The notes below the pieces were generated by a model. That model was not told the origin of the DNA, did not search any database, and worked only from the letters and a program-made list of their open reading frames with translations. This document shows positions 21,062-31,303 of a stretch of 64,000 nt of DNA, one piece after another. Position numbers and translations under genes: made by a program. Every line of letters begins with the position of its first letter. Position 1 is the first letter of the stretch. Source of the DNA: Aminobacter niigataensis (GTDB taxonomy: Bacteria > Pseudomonadota > Alphaproteobacteria > Rhizobiales > Rhizobiaceae); contig NZ_JACHOT010000001.1 in assembly GCF_014200015.1 (NCBI RefSeq), positions 868,001 through 932,000 of the forward strand, written 5' to 3'.

Positions 21062-22281
21062 TCCGGCAGTTCCCCGGGATAGACCACGCTTGCGGTTGCG
21101 ATCGCGGCGATGCCTTCCTCGCGGCCGACGAAACCCAGCTTCTCATTGGTGGTGGCCTTGATCGAGACACGCTCCGGCGAGATGCGTAGCATGTCGGCCA
21201 GTTCCGCCGTCATCGCCTCGCGATGCGGGCCGACGCGCGGGGCCTCGCAGATCAGGGTGATATCGGCGTTGGCGATCCGCCCGCCGCGCGCGCGCACGAT
21301 TTTTGCGGCATGCTCGACAAACTGGCGCGATGCGGCGCCCTTCCATTGCGGGTCCGATGGTGGGAAATGGGTGCCGATGTCACCGGCGCCGCAGGTGGCC
21401 AACAGCGCGTCGGTCAGCGCGTGCAGGCCGACATCGGCGTCGGAATGGCCGTTCAGCTTCTTCGAATGCGGGATTTTCACACCGCACAGCCAGACATGGT
21501 CGCCGGTTTCGAAGGAATGCACGTCGTAGCCGTTGCCGGTGCGCACGTCGGGAAAGCTTGGTGAGTGGCCGGAAAGGCGCTGGTCGGCCATGGCGATATC
21601 CTTTGCCCAGGTCAGTTTGATGTTGTCGGGCGAGCCGAGCACCAGCCGGACCGGGATGCCGGCCCATTCGGCGATCGCTGAATCGTCGGTGAAGTCGCTA
21701 CGCCCGGCCTCGAAGGCGCGCTGGTGTGCGGCGAAGATCGGCCCGAACGGGAAACCCTGCGGCGTCTGCGCCGCATGCAGGCCCGCGCGCGGCACGGTCT
21801 CAGCCACCGTGCTGTCGGATGCTTCCCGCTTCAGCGTATCGGAGACCGGCAGCGACGGCAGCGACCCATGCTCGTCGTCGATGCCTCCAATCGTGCGATC
21901 GATGACATCGGCGCCGATGAAGGGTCGAACGCCGTCATGGATGAGCACCGCGGCCGGCTTCGTATCCTGCAAGGCGAGCAGGGCAAGCCGCGTCGAATCC
22001 TGCCGCGTGGCGCCGCCAATGACTGCCGTGACACGGTCGGCGAACTCGTCCGCTGCGGCTGCGAAAAGCTCGGCGTCGTCGGCATGGATCGCTACCGCCA
22101 CCGGGCCGATGCTTGGGTGGTCGAGGAACGCCTTCAGCGTGTGCCAGATGACGGCCTTGCCGCCGATCCTGCGATACTGCTTGGGGCCTTCGGCCTGGCC
22201 GGCGCGTTCGCCGCGCCCGGCCGCCACGATGACGACCGCGACCTTCGAATTGGGATGGTTGGAGGGGGCTTCTGAACTCAT
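21058..22281 (-). CDS. ispDF: Bifunctional IspD/IspF (MEP isoprenoid pathway)
   Basis: 407 residues. Residues about 10-230 are IspD, 2-C-methyl-D-erythritol 4-phosphate cytidylyltransferase ([14 protein letters not shown], GAKxxP-like region replaced by [11 protein letters not shown]). Residues about 245-407 are IspF, the cyclodiphosphate synthase ([28 protein letters not shown] with the metal Asp/His). The fusion is typical of many alphaproteobacteria. It makes precursors for ubiquinone and undecaprenyl phosphate. Translationally coupled to pncC downstream and divergent from dusB. Confidence 0.95.
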   Translation of the reverse strand: MSSEAPSNHPNSKVAVVIVAAGRGERAGQAEGPKQYRRIGGKAVIWHTLKAFLDHPSIGPVAVAIHADDAELFAAAADEFADRVTAVIGGATRQDSTRLALLALQDTKPAAVLIHDGVRPFIGADVIDRTIGGIDDEHGSLPSLPVSDTLKREASDSTVAETVPRAGLHAAQTPQGFPFGPIFAAHQRAFEAGRSDFTDDSAIAEWAGIPVRLVLGSPDNIKLTWAKDIAMADQRLSGHSPSFPDVRTGNGYDVHSFETGDHVWLCGVKIPHSKKLNGHSDADVGLHALTDALLATCGAGDIGTHFPPSDPQWKGAASRQFVEHAAKIVRARGGRIANADITLICEAPRVGPHREAMTAELADMLRISPERVSIKATTNEKLGFVGREEGIAAIATASVVYPGELPE

Positions 22282-22421
22282 GCGCAGAGGCTTAGCCGCG
22301 AGGTCTGCCGAAGGCCAGAAGAATCCAGAAAGCGCCGCATTCCCCTGTCATTTCGCAGTTGCACAATGAACGGATCATGGCTACTCATTGTGCAGAGGCG
22401 AATGGTGCTTTGTTTTTGTGC

Positions 22422-23444
22422 ATGAATAAGCTTTCAAAACTCGGCGAGCCGCTTTCGGTCGGCGGCGTCACGATCCGCAACCGGGTGTTTCTCGCCCCGA
22501 TGTCTGGCGTCACCGACGAGGCATTCCGCACGCGCGCCTATGCCCATGGCGCTGGCCTGGTGGTTTCCGAGATGGTCGCCAGCGGCGAACTCGCCAAGGG
22601 GCGCGGCTCCAGCGGCTTTCGGATCCGCCATTCGGGCCTGCCGGTGCACATGGTGCAACTGGCCGGCCGCGAAGCTGCTCACATGGCCGAAGCCGCCCGC
22701 ATCGCCGTCGGCGAGGGCGCCGATGTAATCGATATCAATATGGGTTGCCCGGCCAAGAAGGTGACCGGCGGCTACGCCGGTTCGGCGCTGATGCGCGACC
22801 TCGACTTCGCGCTGACCCTGATCGACGCGGTCGTCGAGGCGGTTGATGTGCCGGTGACGCTGAAGATGCGGCTGGGTTGGGACGACGATGTGCTCAACGC
22901 GCCGGAACTGGCGCGCCGCGCCGAGCAGGCCGGCGTCAGCATGGTCACCGTTCACGGCCGCACGCGCTGCCAGTTCTACAAGGGCAAGGCCGACTGGCAG
23001 GCGATTGCCCGCGTCAAGCAGGCGGTGAGCATTCCCGTGGTCGCCAATGGCGATGTGGCTACGCCAGAGGACGCAGCCGAGATTCTGGAGCAATCCGGTG
23101 CCGATGCCGTCATGGCCGGGCGCTCGCACTACGGCGCTCCCTGGACGGCAGGCATGATCGCAGCGGCGGCGAGCGGCGCAAGTGCTGCCGGCGTGCCGAG
23201 TTCGGCGTCGGCGTTGGCCGACTATGCGATTGCCCATTACGAGGACATGCTGGCGCTTTACGGCACCGAGAGCGGCCTGCGCCAGGCGCGCAAGCATCTC
23301 GGCTGGTATCTCGACCGTCACGCCGCTGAGATGCCTGACGAATTGCGCCGTGGCGTGCTCACCTCATTCGATCCTGCCCAGGTGATTTCGTCGCTGCGCG
23401 AAGCGCTCACGTCGTTTGGCGAACCCGAAAGGAATGCGGCATGA
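22422..23444 (+). CDS. dusB: tRNA-dihydrouridine synthase B (NifR3)
   Basis: 340 residues. FMN-dependent reductase that makes dihydrouridine in tRNA. After [18 protein letters not shown] comes the catalytic Cys in [19 protein letters not shown], then the FMN phosphate motif [13 protein letters not shown] and GRSHYGAPW. The ATG at 22422 is taken because upstream in-frame sequence has no family likeness. It is the first gene of the classic nifR3-ntrB-ntrC operon of alphaproteobacteria, overlapping ntrB by four bases. Confidence 0.94.
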   Translation: MNKLSKLGEPLSVGGVTIRNRVFLAPMSGVTDEAFRTRAYAHGAGLVVSEMVASGELAKGRGSSGFRIRHSGLPVHMVQLAGREAAHMAEAARIAVGEGADVIDINMGCPAKKVTGGYAGSALMRDLDFALTLIDAVVEAVDVPVTLKMRLGWDDDVLNAPELARRAEQAGVSMVTVHGRTRCQFYKGKADWQAIARVKQAVSIPVVANGDVATPEDAAEILEQSGADAVMAGRSHYGAPWTAGMIAAAASGASAAGVPSSASALADYAIAHYEDMLALYGTESGLRQARKHLGWYLDRHAAEMPDELRRGVLTSFDPAQVISSLREALTSFGEPERNAA

Positions 23445-24583
23445 AGTTCAACCCGGCACCGGCAGCAGATCCGGCGGATGCCGCGCAGATCGTCCTCAAT
23501 ACGATCCGGCGTCCGGTCATCATGATCGGGCCCGACAACTTCATCACCTTCGCGAATGCCGACGCCGAGGATTTTTTCCGCTCCAGCGCCACCGTGCTGG
23601 CGCGCAGCGATCTTTCGCGCTTCGTTCCTTTCGGCAGCCCGATCCTGACCCTGGTCGAGCAGGTGCGCGAGCGTCTCACGCCGGTCAACGAATACCGCGT
23701 CGATGTGTCCTCGCCGCGTCTTGGCGTCGAGAAGATGGTCGACCTCTACGTCGCCCCGGTGTCGGAGCTGCCGGGATCGGTGGTGGTGATGTTCCAGGAA
23801 CGCTCTATGGCCGATAAGATCGACCGCCAGATGACGCATCGTGGCGCGGCGCGCTCGGTCACCGGGCTTGCCGCCATGCTCGCCCACGAGATCAAGAACC
23901 CGCTCTCCGGCATCAGGGGCGCAGCCCAGCTTCTGGAACTGTCTGCCTCCGACGAGGACCGCTCGCTGACGCGGCTGATCACCGACGAAACCGACCGGAT
24001 CGTCAAGCTTGTCGACCGCATGGAGGTGTTCTCAGACGAGCGACCCATCGACCGCTATCCGGTCAATATCCATGTCGTGCTCGATCATGTGAAGGCGATC
24101 GCCAAGAACGGTTTTGCCAATGGTATCAAGATCCTGGAGGATTATGATCCATCGTTGCCTCCGGTCTATGCCAACCGCGATCAACTGGTCCAGATCTTCC
24201 TCAACCTGGTCAAGAACGCCGCCGAGGCGATCGGCCATCACCCGCGCGGCGAAATCACCCTGTCGACCGCCTTCCGGCCCGGTATCCGCATGTCGATCCC
24301 CGGCACCCAGGACCGGGTCTCGCTGCCACTGGAATTCTGCGTCCACGACAACGGAGCGGGCGTGTCCGAAGACATCCTGCCGATCCTGTTCGACCCGTTC
24401 ATCACCACCAAGCCGAACGGTTCGGGGCTCGGCTTGGCTTTGGTCGCCAAGATCGTCGGCGACCATGGCGGGGTGATCGAATGCGATTCGACGCCGCGTG
24501 GCACCACCTTCCGCATCCTGATGCCTGCCTGGAAGGAACTGCCGGGGCATTCGACCGACGTCAGTGAAGGAGACCATCGATGA
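23441..24583 (+). CDS. ntrB: Nitrogen sensor histidine kinase/phosphatase NtrB
   Basis: 380 residues, soluble. N-terminal PAS domain at about 15-125 ([17 protein letters not shown]), the H-box [18 protein letters not shown] with the phosphorylated His and an ATPase domain with [20 protein letters not shown] and GSGLGLALV. NtrB phosphorylates NtrC when nitrogen is short and dephosphorylates it when unmodified PII (GlnB, encoded at 43.9-44.2 kb here) is bound. ATGA overlaps at both ends give one coupled dusB-ntrB-ntrC operon. Confidence 0.95.
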   Translation: MKFNPAPAADPADAAQIVLNTIRRPVIMIGPDNFITFANADAEDFFRSSATVLARSDLSRFVPFGSPILTLVEQVRERLTPVNEYRVDVSSPRLGVEKMVDLYVAPVSELPGSVVVMFQERSMADKIDRQMTHRGAARSVTGLAAMLAHEIKNPLSGIRGAAQLLELSASDEDRSLTRLITDETDRIVKLVDRMEVFSDERPIDRYPVNIHVVLDHVKAIAKNGFANGIKILEDYDPSLPPVYANRDQLVQIFLNLVKNAAEAIGHHPRGEITLSTAFRPGIRMSIPGTQDRVSLPLEFCVHDNGAGVSEDILPILFDPFITTKPNGSGLGLALVAKIVGDHGGVIECDSTPRGTTFRILMPAWKELPGHSTDVSEGDHR

Positions 24584-26037
24584 GCGTGCGCGGAAACATT
24601 CTCGTCGCCGACGACGATGCGGCCATCCGCACCGTGCTCAACCAGGCGCTGTCGCGCATGGGGCATGAGGTGCGCGTCACCTCCAATGCCGCGACGCTGT
24701 GGCGCTGGGTGGCGGCCGGCGAGGGCGACCTGGTCATCACCGACGTCGTCATGCCCGACGAGAACGCCTTCGACATGCTGCCGCGCATCAAGAAGGCGCG
24801 ACCGGAGCTGCCGGTCATCGTCATGAGCGCCCAGAACACCTTCATGACGGCGATCCGCGCCTCCGAGACCGGCGCCTACGAATACCTGCCCAAGCCCTTC
24901 GACCTCACCGAACTGCTCAGCATCGTCAACCGGGCGCTGGCCGAGCCTCGGCGACCAAAGATCGAGCAGCGCCATGACGACCAGCCCGATTCGATGCCGC
25001 TGGTCGGCCGCTCGGCGGCGATGCAGGACATCTACCGCATGCTGGCGCGCATGATGCAGACGGACCTTACCGTCATGATCTCGGGCGAATCGGGTACCGG
25101 CAAGGAGCTGGTGGCGCGTGCGCTCCATGAATATGGCCGCCGCCGCAACGGACCGTTCGTCGCCATCAATATGGCCGCGATTCCCCGCGACCTGATCGAG
25201 TCCGAACTATTCGGGCACGAAAAGGGTGCCTTCACCGGCGCGCAGAACCGCTCGACCGGCCGCTTCGAGCAGGCCGAGGGCGGCACGCTGTTCCTCGATG
25301 AGATCGGCGACATGCCGATGGAGGCGCAGACAAGGCTGCTGCGCGTGCTCCAGCAGGGCGAATACACCACTGTCGGCGGGCGCACGCCGATCAAGACCGA
25401 CGTGCGCATCGTCGCCGCCACCAACAAGGATCTCAGGTCACTGATCAACCAGGGCCTGTTCCGCGAAGACCTGTTCTACCGCCTCAACGTCGTGCCGCTT
25501 CGACTGCCGGCGCTACGCGAAAGATCCGAGGATATTCCCGATCTTGTCCGGCATTTCTTCAAGCAGGGCGTGAGCGAGGGGCTGCAGGCCAAGCGCATCT
25601 CCGCCGGCGGCGTCGAGTTGATGAAGCGCTACCCCTGGCCGGGCAATGTGCGCGAACTCGAAAACCTGGTGCGCCGGCTGGCCGCGCTCTATCCACAAGA
25701 CGAGATTTCGGCCGAGATCATCGAATCGGAACTGAAGACCGGCGAGCAGCCGGTGGTTCCCGGCGGCAATCTCATCCCCGACGACCTGTCGGTCGGGCAG
25801 GCGGTCGAGCATTTCCTGCAGCGCTATTTTGCCATGTTCGCCGACGACCTGCCGCCGCCCGGTCTCTACCAGCGCATTTTGGCGGAGGTCGAATATCCGC
25901 TGGTCCTGGCGTCGATGACGGCAACGCGCGGAAACCAGATCAAGGCCGCTGAATTGCTGGGCCTGAACCGCAATACATTGCGCAAGAAGATCCGCGAGCT
26001 CGGCGTCAACGTCTACAAGTCGGCGCGTCCAGGCTGA
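24580..26037 (+). CDS. ntrC: Nitrogen response regulator NtrC (sigma-54 activator)
   Basis: 485 residues. Receiver domain at 1-120 ([14 protein letters not shown], phospho-acceptor in [10 protein letters not shown]), AAA+ domain at about 140-380 with Walker A GESGTGKE, the sigma-54-contacting loop in [11 protein letters not shown] and Walker [11 protein letters not shown], then a Fis-type HTH at the end ([20 protein letters not shown]). It activates sigma-54 promoters of nitrogen-scavenging genes; the glnII and glnBA promoters below are likely targets. The start overlaps ntrB. Confidence 0.96.
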   Translation: MSVRGNILVADDDAAIRTVLNQALSRMGHEVRVTSNAATLWRWVAAGEGDLVITDVVMPDENAFDMLPRIKKARPELPVIVMSAQNTFMTAIRASETGAYEYLPKPFDLTELLSIVNRALAEPRRPKIEQRHDDQPDSMPLVGRSAAMQDIYRMLARMMQTDLTVMISGESGTGKELVARALHEYGRRRNGPFVAINMAAIPRDLIESELFGHEKGAFTGAQNRSTGRFEQAEGGTLFLDEIGDMPMEAQTRLLRVLQQGEYTTVGGRTPIKTDVRIVAATNKDLRSLINQGLFREDLFYRLNVVPLRLPALRERSEDIPDLVRHFFKQGVSEGLQAKRISAGGVELMKRYPWPGNVRELENLVRRLAALYPQDEISAEIIESELKTGEQPVVPGGNLIPDDLSVGQAVEHFLQRYFAMFADDLPPPGLYQRILAEVEYPLVLASMTATRGNQIKAAELLGLNRNTLRKKIRELGVNVYKSARPG

Positions 26038-26102
26038 CCAGGCGAAGGCAAAACGCTTAGCTGTCGAAAGCCTGCCGAAACATTTTCGCTTGCGGACAAA
26101 AT

Positions 26103-26131
26103 GTTGCATAATCGCCACAATGCGTTGCATA
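26103..26131 (+). promoter_or_regulatory. Two GTTGCATA direct repeats spaced 21 bp upstream of ntrY
   Basis: GTTGCATA occurs at 26103-26110 and again at 26124-26131, exactly two helical turns apart, in the short gap before ntrY. This is the geometry of a tandem operator or activator site. No known consensus was recognised. Confidence 0.35.
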
Positions 26132-26146
26132 GATGCGACGCATTCA

Positions 26147-28465
26147 ATGGCTCTACACGGCAGCATGGCGAACCGGGCAACACCAGCAACAGAAGCAAGC
26201 CGACCCGTAAAGGGAACGCAGGACGGCAGACGCCTTCTTGCGCTCCCGGGCGTGGTGGCGATCGCTGCGGCGCTGGTCACGGCCGCGGTCTCCTTCGCCA
26301 TTCTGGTCGGCGTCACGCCGATCACGCCGGATTCGACGACGACGCTGACCCTTATCGGCATCAACGCCGTTTTCATCCTGATCCTCGTCGGCCTGATCTT
26401 GATCGAGGTGCAGCGCATCATCATGGCGCGCCGACGCGGCAAGGCTGCGTCCCGCCTGCATGTGCGCATCGTCACCATGTTCGCACTGGTGGCGGCATTG
26501 CCGGCATTGCTGGTTGCGATCGTCGCGTCGATCACGCTGGATATCGGGCTCGACCGCTGGTTCGAGATCAGGACGAAGACCATCGTCAATTCGTCGCTGT
26601 CGATCGCCGAAGCCTATGTCCAGGAGAATGCGCGCAACCTGCAGGGCACCACCCTGTCGATGGCCAACGACCTCGACAATGCGCGCTCGCTCTATGGCCT
26701 CGACCGGAGCGGCTTCCTCGACTTCATGGGCCGGCAGGCGCAATTGCGTGCGCTCGCACATGCCGCGCTGATCAGACCCGACGGTTCTTTCGTCATGAGC
26801 GCAAAGACCGGCGCCGACTTTGCCATGCCCGAACCTCCTGCCACGGCAGTGCAGGCTGCGGCCGACGGCAAGCCGGTGCTGATCGAGCCGAAGACGCGCA
26901 ACATCGTCGGCGCCATCATCAAGTTGCGCGAGATCGAAGGGCTCTATCTCTATACCATCCGCCTGGTCGATCCCGAGGTGATCAAGGCACGCCAGATCGT
27001 CACCGCAAACACCGAAGAGTACCGCGACCTTGGCGCGAGTCGGCGCACGACGCAGATTGCCTTCGCTCTGCTCTATCTCGGCTTGACGCTCATTGTCGTG
27101 CTGTCGGCGATCTGGACCGGCATTGCCGTCGCCGACCGGCTGGTGCGGCCGATCCGGCAGCTCATCGGCGCTGCCGACGAGGTTGCCACCGGCAATCTCG
27201 ATGTGTCGGTGCCGGTGCGGCTGTCCGACGGCGATGTCGGCGCATTGAGCGGCACGTTCAACAACATGCTGCTCGAACTCAAGTCGCAGCGCAACGAGAT
27301 CCTGACCGCCAAGGACGTCATCGACGAACGCCGCCGCTTTTCGGAGGCGGTGCTTGCCGGCGTCACTGCCGGCGTCATCGGCGTCGATCCCTATGGCAGC
27401 ATCACCATCGTCAATCCGTCGGCGGAGTCGATGCTGGCGATCTCCGCTGCGGATTCGCTCGGCCAGAACCTGTCGATCCTGTTGCCGCATGTCGGCCGCG
27501 TTTTCGAGATCGGGCGCAAGTCGGGACGGGCGGTCTATCGCGAGCAGGTGACGTTCTACCGTGCCGGCGCCGAGCGCACCTTCAACGTTCAGGTGACGGT
27601 GGAGGAGGGCGACAAGGAAGCGATGGACGCCGATGACACGTCGTATGTGGTGACCATCGACGACATCACCGACCTCGTTACCGCCCAGCGCACGTCGGCC
27701 TGGGCCGATGTGGCTCGGCGCATCGCCCACGAGATCAAGAATCCGCTGACACCGATCCAGCTTTCGGCCGAACGCATCCGCCGCCGCTACGGCAAGGTCA
27801 TCACCGAGGACCGCGAGGTCTTCGACCAGTGCACCGAAACGATCATCCGCCAGGTTGGCGATATCGGCCGCATGGTCGACGAGTTCTCGGCATTCGCACG
27901 CATGCCCAAGCCGGAAATGAAGGTGATCGACATTCGCGAACCGCTGCGCGAGGCGTCGTTCCTGGTCGAGGTCAGCCGTGCCGACATCGCCTTCGAGCGT
28001 GAAATCACCCCGGGCCCCCTCAAGGGCACCTTTGACAGCCGCCTGATGGCCCAGGCGTTTGGCAATGTTATCAAGAACGCCGCGGAGGCCATCGAGGCGG
28101 CGGAACGCCAGACCGGCGAGCCCGGTGTCATCAAGATCCGGGCACGGCGTGACGGCAATTCGATCCGGATCGACGTCATCGACAATGGCAAGGGCCTGCC
28201 GCGCGAGCATCGCCAGCGGCTGCTCGAGCCCTATATGACGACGCGCGAGAAGGGCACGGGCCTTGGCCTCGCTATCGTCAAGAAGATTGTCGAGGACCAC
28301 GGCGGAAGATTGGAACTCCACGACGCTCCAGCCGATTTCCATGGCGGGCGCGGCGCGATGATCAGCATGGTCCTGCCTGCGGCGGCCGAAGAGGCCGCGG
28401 CACCCAAGAGTGCCGACGAGGCAGCGCAGGCCCAAGAAATCGAGAAGGTCGGAAATGGCGTCTGA
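26147..28465 (+). CDS. ntrY: Membrane sensor histidine kinase NtrY
   Basis: About 772 residues from the ATG at 26147; another ATG lies at 26165 and a TTG at 26090, none with a clear Shine-Dalgarno. Three N-terminal hydrophobic segments (VVAIAAALVTAAVSFAILV, LTLIGINAVFILILVGLIL, LVAALPALLVAIVASITL), a periplasmic sensor part, a fourth membrane segment, HAMP (RLVRPIRQLIGAADEVA), PAS, then the H-box [19 protein letters not shown] and ATPase motifs (NVIKNAAEAIEA, DNGKGLP, GTGLGLAIV). It pairs with NtrX; the pair links nitrogen, redox and cell-cycle control in alphaproteobacteria. Overlaps ntrX by 11 bases. Confidence 0.93.
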   Translation: MALHGSMANRATPATEASRPVKGTQDGRRLLALPGVVAIAAALVTAAVSFAILVGVTPITPDSTTTLTLIGINAVFILILVGLILIEVQRIIMARRRGKAASRLHVRIVTMFALVAALPALLVAIVASITLDIGLDRWFEIRTKTIVNSSLSIAEAYVQENARNLQGTTLSMANDLDNARSLYGLDRSGFLDFMGRQAQLRALAHAALIRPDGSFVMSAKTGADFAMPEPPATAVQAAADGKPVLIEPKTRNIVGAIIKLREIEGLYLYTIRLVDPEVIKARQIVTANTEEYRDLGASRRTTQIAFALLYLGLTLIVVLSAIWTGIAVADRLVRPIRQLIGAADEVATGNLDVSVPVRLSDGDVGALSGTFNNMLLELKSQRNEILTAKDVIDERRRFSEAVLAGVTAGVIGVDPYGSITIVNPSAESMLAISAADSLGQNLSILLPHVGRVFEIGRKSGRAVYREQVTFYRAGAERTFNVQVTVEEGDKEAMDADDTSYVVTIDDITDLVTAQRTSAWADVARRIAHEIKNPLTPIQLSAERIRRRYGKVITEDREVFDQCTETIIRQVGDIGRMVDEFSAFARMPKPEMKVIDIREPLREASFLVEVSRADIAFEREITPGPLKGTFDSRLMAQAFGNVIKNAAEAIEAAERQTGEPGVIKIRARRDGNSIRIDVIDNGKGLPREHRQRLLEPYMTTREKGTGLGLAIVKKIVEDHGGRLELHDAPADFHGGRGAMISMVLPAAAEEAAAPKSADEAAQAQEIEKVGNGV

Positions 28466-29816
28466 TATTCTTATCGTTGACGATGAGGAAGACATCCGTG
28501 AACTGGTCGCGGGCATCCTGAGCGACGAAGGTCACGAAACCCGCACGGCGTTCGACGCCGACAGCGCGCTTGCCGCCATAGCGGATCGTGCGCCGCGCCT
28601 GGTTTTCCTCGACATCTGGCTCCAGGGTTCGCGGCTCGACGGGCTGGCCCTGCTCGACGCGATCAAGACCCTGCATCCCAACCTGCCCGTGGTGATGATC
28701 TCGGGCCACGGCAACATCGAAACTGCTGTCTCGGCGATCCGTCGTGGCGCCTATGATTTCATCGAAAAGCCGTTCAAGGCCGACCGGCTGATCCTGATCG
28801 CCGAGCGCGCGCTCGAAACCTCGAAGCTCAAGCGCGAGGTCTCTGACCTCAAGATGCGCAGCGGCGAGACCCACGACCTGATCGGCATGTCGTCGGCGAT
28901 GAGCCAGTTGCGCCAGACCATCGACCGGGTTGCGCCGACCAATAGTCGCGTCATGATCATCGGTCCGTCCGGCTCGGGCAAGGAGATGGCCGCGCGGGCC
29001 ATCCACGCGCTCTCCGCTCGCAAGACCGGCCCGTTCGTCACGCTGAATGCCGCCACGATCACGCCCGAACGCATGGAGATCGAGCTGTTCGGCACCGAAT
29101 CGAACGGCGGCGAACGCAAGGTCGGCGCCCTCGAGGAGGCCCATCAGGGTATCCTCTATCTCGACGAAATCGCCGACATGCCACGCGAGACCCAGAACAA
29201 GATCCTGCGCGTGCTGGTCGACCAGCAGTTCGAGCGCGTCGGCGGCACCAAGCGCGTCAAGGTCGACGTGCGCATCATTTCGTCGACCGCCCAGAACCTG
29301 GAGGCGATGATCGCCGAAGGCCGGTTCCGCGAAGACCTTTACCACCGCCTGGCGGTCGTGCCGGTCATGGTGCCGGGGCTTGCCGAGCGTAGGGAGGACA
29401 TTCCCTATCTCGTCGACAATTTCATGAAGCAGATGGCCAAGCAGGCCGGCATCAAGCCGCGACGCATCGGTGACGACGCGCTTGCCGTGCTCCAGGCCCA
29501 CAACTGGCCCGGCAACGTGCGCCAGTTGCGCAACAACGTCGAACGCCTGCTGATCCTTGCCCGCAGCGACAATCCCGAAGCGCCGATTACTGCCGACCTT
29601 CTGCCATCGGAGATCGGCGACGTCATGCCGCGCGCGCCGAACCAGTCCGATCAGCACATCATGGCGCTGCCGCTGCGCGAAGCGCGCGAGATGTTCGAGA
29701 AGGAATATCTCATTGCACAGATCAATCGCTTCGGCGGCAACATCTCCAAGACGGCCGAGTTCATAGGCATGGAGCGCTCGGCGCTGCACCGCAAACTCAA
29801 GTCGCTGGGCGTGTAA
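28455..29816 (+). CDS. ntrX: Response regulator NtrX
   Basis: 453 residues. Receiver domain (ILIVDDEEDIRELVAG; acceptor Asp in LVFLDIWLQGS), AAA+ domain (GPSGSGKEMAARAI, ILYLDEIADMP) and a C-terminal Fis-type HTH (ISKTAEFIGMERSALHRKL). The GAFTGA loop that contacts sigma-54 is absent: where NtrC has EKGAFTGAQ this protein reads TESNGGERKVGALEEA. That loss is typical of alphaproteobacterial NtrX, which is thought to work with other sigma factors. The ATG at 28455 lies inside the end of ntrY. Confidence 0.94.
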   Translation: MASDILIVDDEEDIRELVAGILSDEGHETRTAFDADSALAAIADRAPRLVFLDIWLQGSRLDGLALLDAIKTLHPNLPVVMISGHGNIETAVSAIRRGAYDFIEKPFKADRLILIAERALETSKLKREVSDLKMRSGETHDLIGMSSAMSQLRQTIDRVAPTNSRVMIIGPSGSGKEMAARAIHALSARKTGPFVTLNAATITPERMEIELFGTESNGGERKVGALEEAHQGILYLDEIADMPRETQNKILRVLVDQQFERVGGTKRVKVDVRIISSTAQNLEAMIAEGRFREDLYHRLAVVPVMVPGLAERREDIPYLVDNFMKQMAKQAGIKPRRIGDDALAVLQAHNWPGNVRQLRNNVERLLILARSDNPEAPITADLLPSEIGDVMPRAPNQSDQHIMALPLREAREMFEKEYLIAQINRFGGNISKTAEFIGMERSALHRKLKSLGV

Positions 29817-29848
29817 GCTGTGGCTGGCAGTCAGGATAGAGATCCAGC

Positions 29849-31225
29849 ATGCGCGTAATCATCTGCGGGGCCGGGCAGGTCGGTTACGGCATCGCCGAAC
29901 GGTTGGCGGCGGAAAAGAACGACGTCTCGATCATCGATACGGCGCCTGAGCTGATCCATTCGGTCCGCGACCAGCTCGACGTGCGTGGCTTCGTCGGCCA
30001 CGGATCGCATCCGGAAGTGCTGGAGGCCGCCGGCGCGCAGAACGCCGACATGATCATCGCCGTGACCCTCTTCGACGAGGTCAACATCGTTGCCTGCGAG
30101 GTGGCGCACGCGCTGTTCAACGTGCCCATGAAGGTCGCGCGCATTCGGTCGCAAGCCTATCTCCAGCCGCACTATCAGGACCTGTTTTCGCGCGAGCATC
30201 TACCGATCGACGTGATCATCTCGCCCGAGCTCGAAGTCGGCGAGATGGTGCTGCGGCGCATTACGCTGCCGGGCGCGACCGACGTCGTCCGCTTTGCCGA
30301 CAACCACATCATCATGGTGGCGATCGAGTGCCTGGAGGACTGCCCGGTCATCAACACGCCGCTGGCCCAGCTCAGCGAACTGTTCCCCGATCTGCCCTCG
30401 ACGGTGGTTGGCGTCAGCCGCAACGACCGCCTGTTCATCCCGCATTCGGCCGATCAGCTGGTGGCCGGCGATCTCGCCTATGTCGTGACGACCAAGGAAC
30501 AGGTGCGCCGGACGCTCGGCCTGTTCGGGCATGACGAGCAGGAGGCAACGCGCATCGTCATCGCCGGCGGCGGCAATATCGGCCTTTATGTCGCCCGCAC
30601 CATCGAGAAGCGCCAGAGCCGCACCAAGATCAAGATCATCGAGGCGAACCGGGACAGGGCCGTCAAGGTCGCGGACGAATTGCGCCGGACCGTGGTGCTC
30701 AACGGCAGCGCTCTCGACCAGAAGCTGCTGATGGAAGCCGACATCCAGGATGCCGACCTGATGGTGGCGCTGACCAACAACGACCAGGTCAACATCCTGT
30801 CCTCCGTCATGGCCAAGCGGCTGGGCTGCAAGGGCAATCTCGCCCTCATCAACAACCCGGCCTATCACGATCTCACCAAGCCGCTCGGCATCGACGCGCA
30901 TGTCAATCCGAGTGCGGTGACCATCTCGCGCGTGCTCCAGCACGTCCGGCGCGGGCGCATCCGCCAGGTCCACTCGATCCAGCGGGGAGCCGCCGAAATC
31001 ATCGAAGCCGAGGCGCTGGAAACGTCGCCGCTGGTCGGCACGTTGCTGCGCGACCTCGAATTGCCCGATGGCATGCGCATCGGCGCGATCTATCGCGACG
31101 GCAAGATCGTCAAGCCGAGCGGTTCGGTGCAGATAAAGCCCAAGGACCGCGTCGTCATTTTCGCGCTCGACAAGGCGGTCAAGCAGGTCGAGCAGATGTT
31201 CCGGGTCAGTCTCGAATTCTTCTGA
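29849..31225 (+). CDS. trkA: Trk potassium transport regulator TrkA
   Basis: 458 residues made of two RCK repeats. Each begins with a Rossmann NAD-binding motif: VIICGAGQVGYGIAERLA at the N-terminus and IVIAGGGNIGLYVARTIE near residue 235, and each ends in a TrkA-C domain. TrkA is the peripheral gating subunit of the TrkH/TrkG potassium channel; no channel gene is in the window. It follows ntrYX closely, the conserved ntrX-trkA order. Confidence 0.94.
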   Translation: MRVIICGAGQVGYGIAERLAAEKNDVSIIDTAPELIHSVRDQLDVRGFVGHGSHPEVLEAAGAQNADMIIAVTLFDEVNIVACEVAHALFNVPMKVARIRSQAYLQPHYQDLFSREHLPIDVIISPELEVGEMVLRRITLPGATDVVRFADNHIIMVAIECLEDCPVINTPLAQLSELFPDLPSTVVGVSRNDRLFIPHSADQLVAGDLAYVVTTKEQVRRTLGLFGHDEQEATRIVIAGGGNIGLYVARTIEKRQSRTKIKIIEANRDRAVKVADELRRTVVLNGSALDQKLLMEADIQDADLMVALTNNDQVNILSSVMAKRLGCKGNLALINNPAYHDLTKPLGIDAHVNPSAVTISRVLQHVRRGRIRQVHSIQRGAAEIIEAEALETSPLVGTLLRDLELPDGMRIGAIYRDGKIVKPSGSVQIKPKDRVVIFALDKAVKQVEQMFRVSLEFF

Positions 31226-31303
31226 CCTAGTCCAGCCAATTGACCGTTGCCGCCCGTCGCAGATCGACTAGAACTCCGTAAAATTCCGAGGGTCACGAAA
31301 ACC

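Noticed and set aside
26153-28516. 787-codon frame opposite ntrY
   Set aside because: Antisense shadow; Arg/Asp/Ala-rich, no Shine-Dalgarno.
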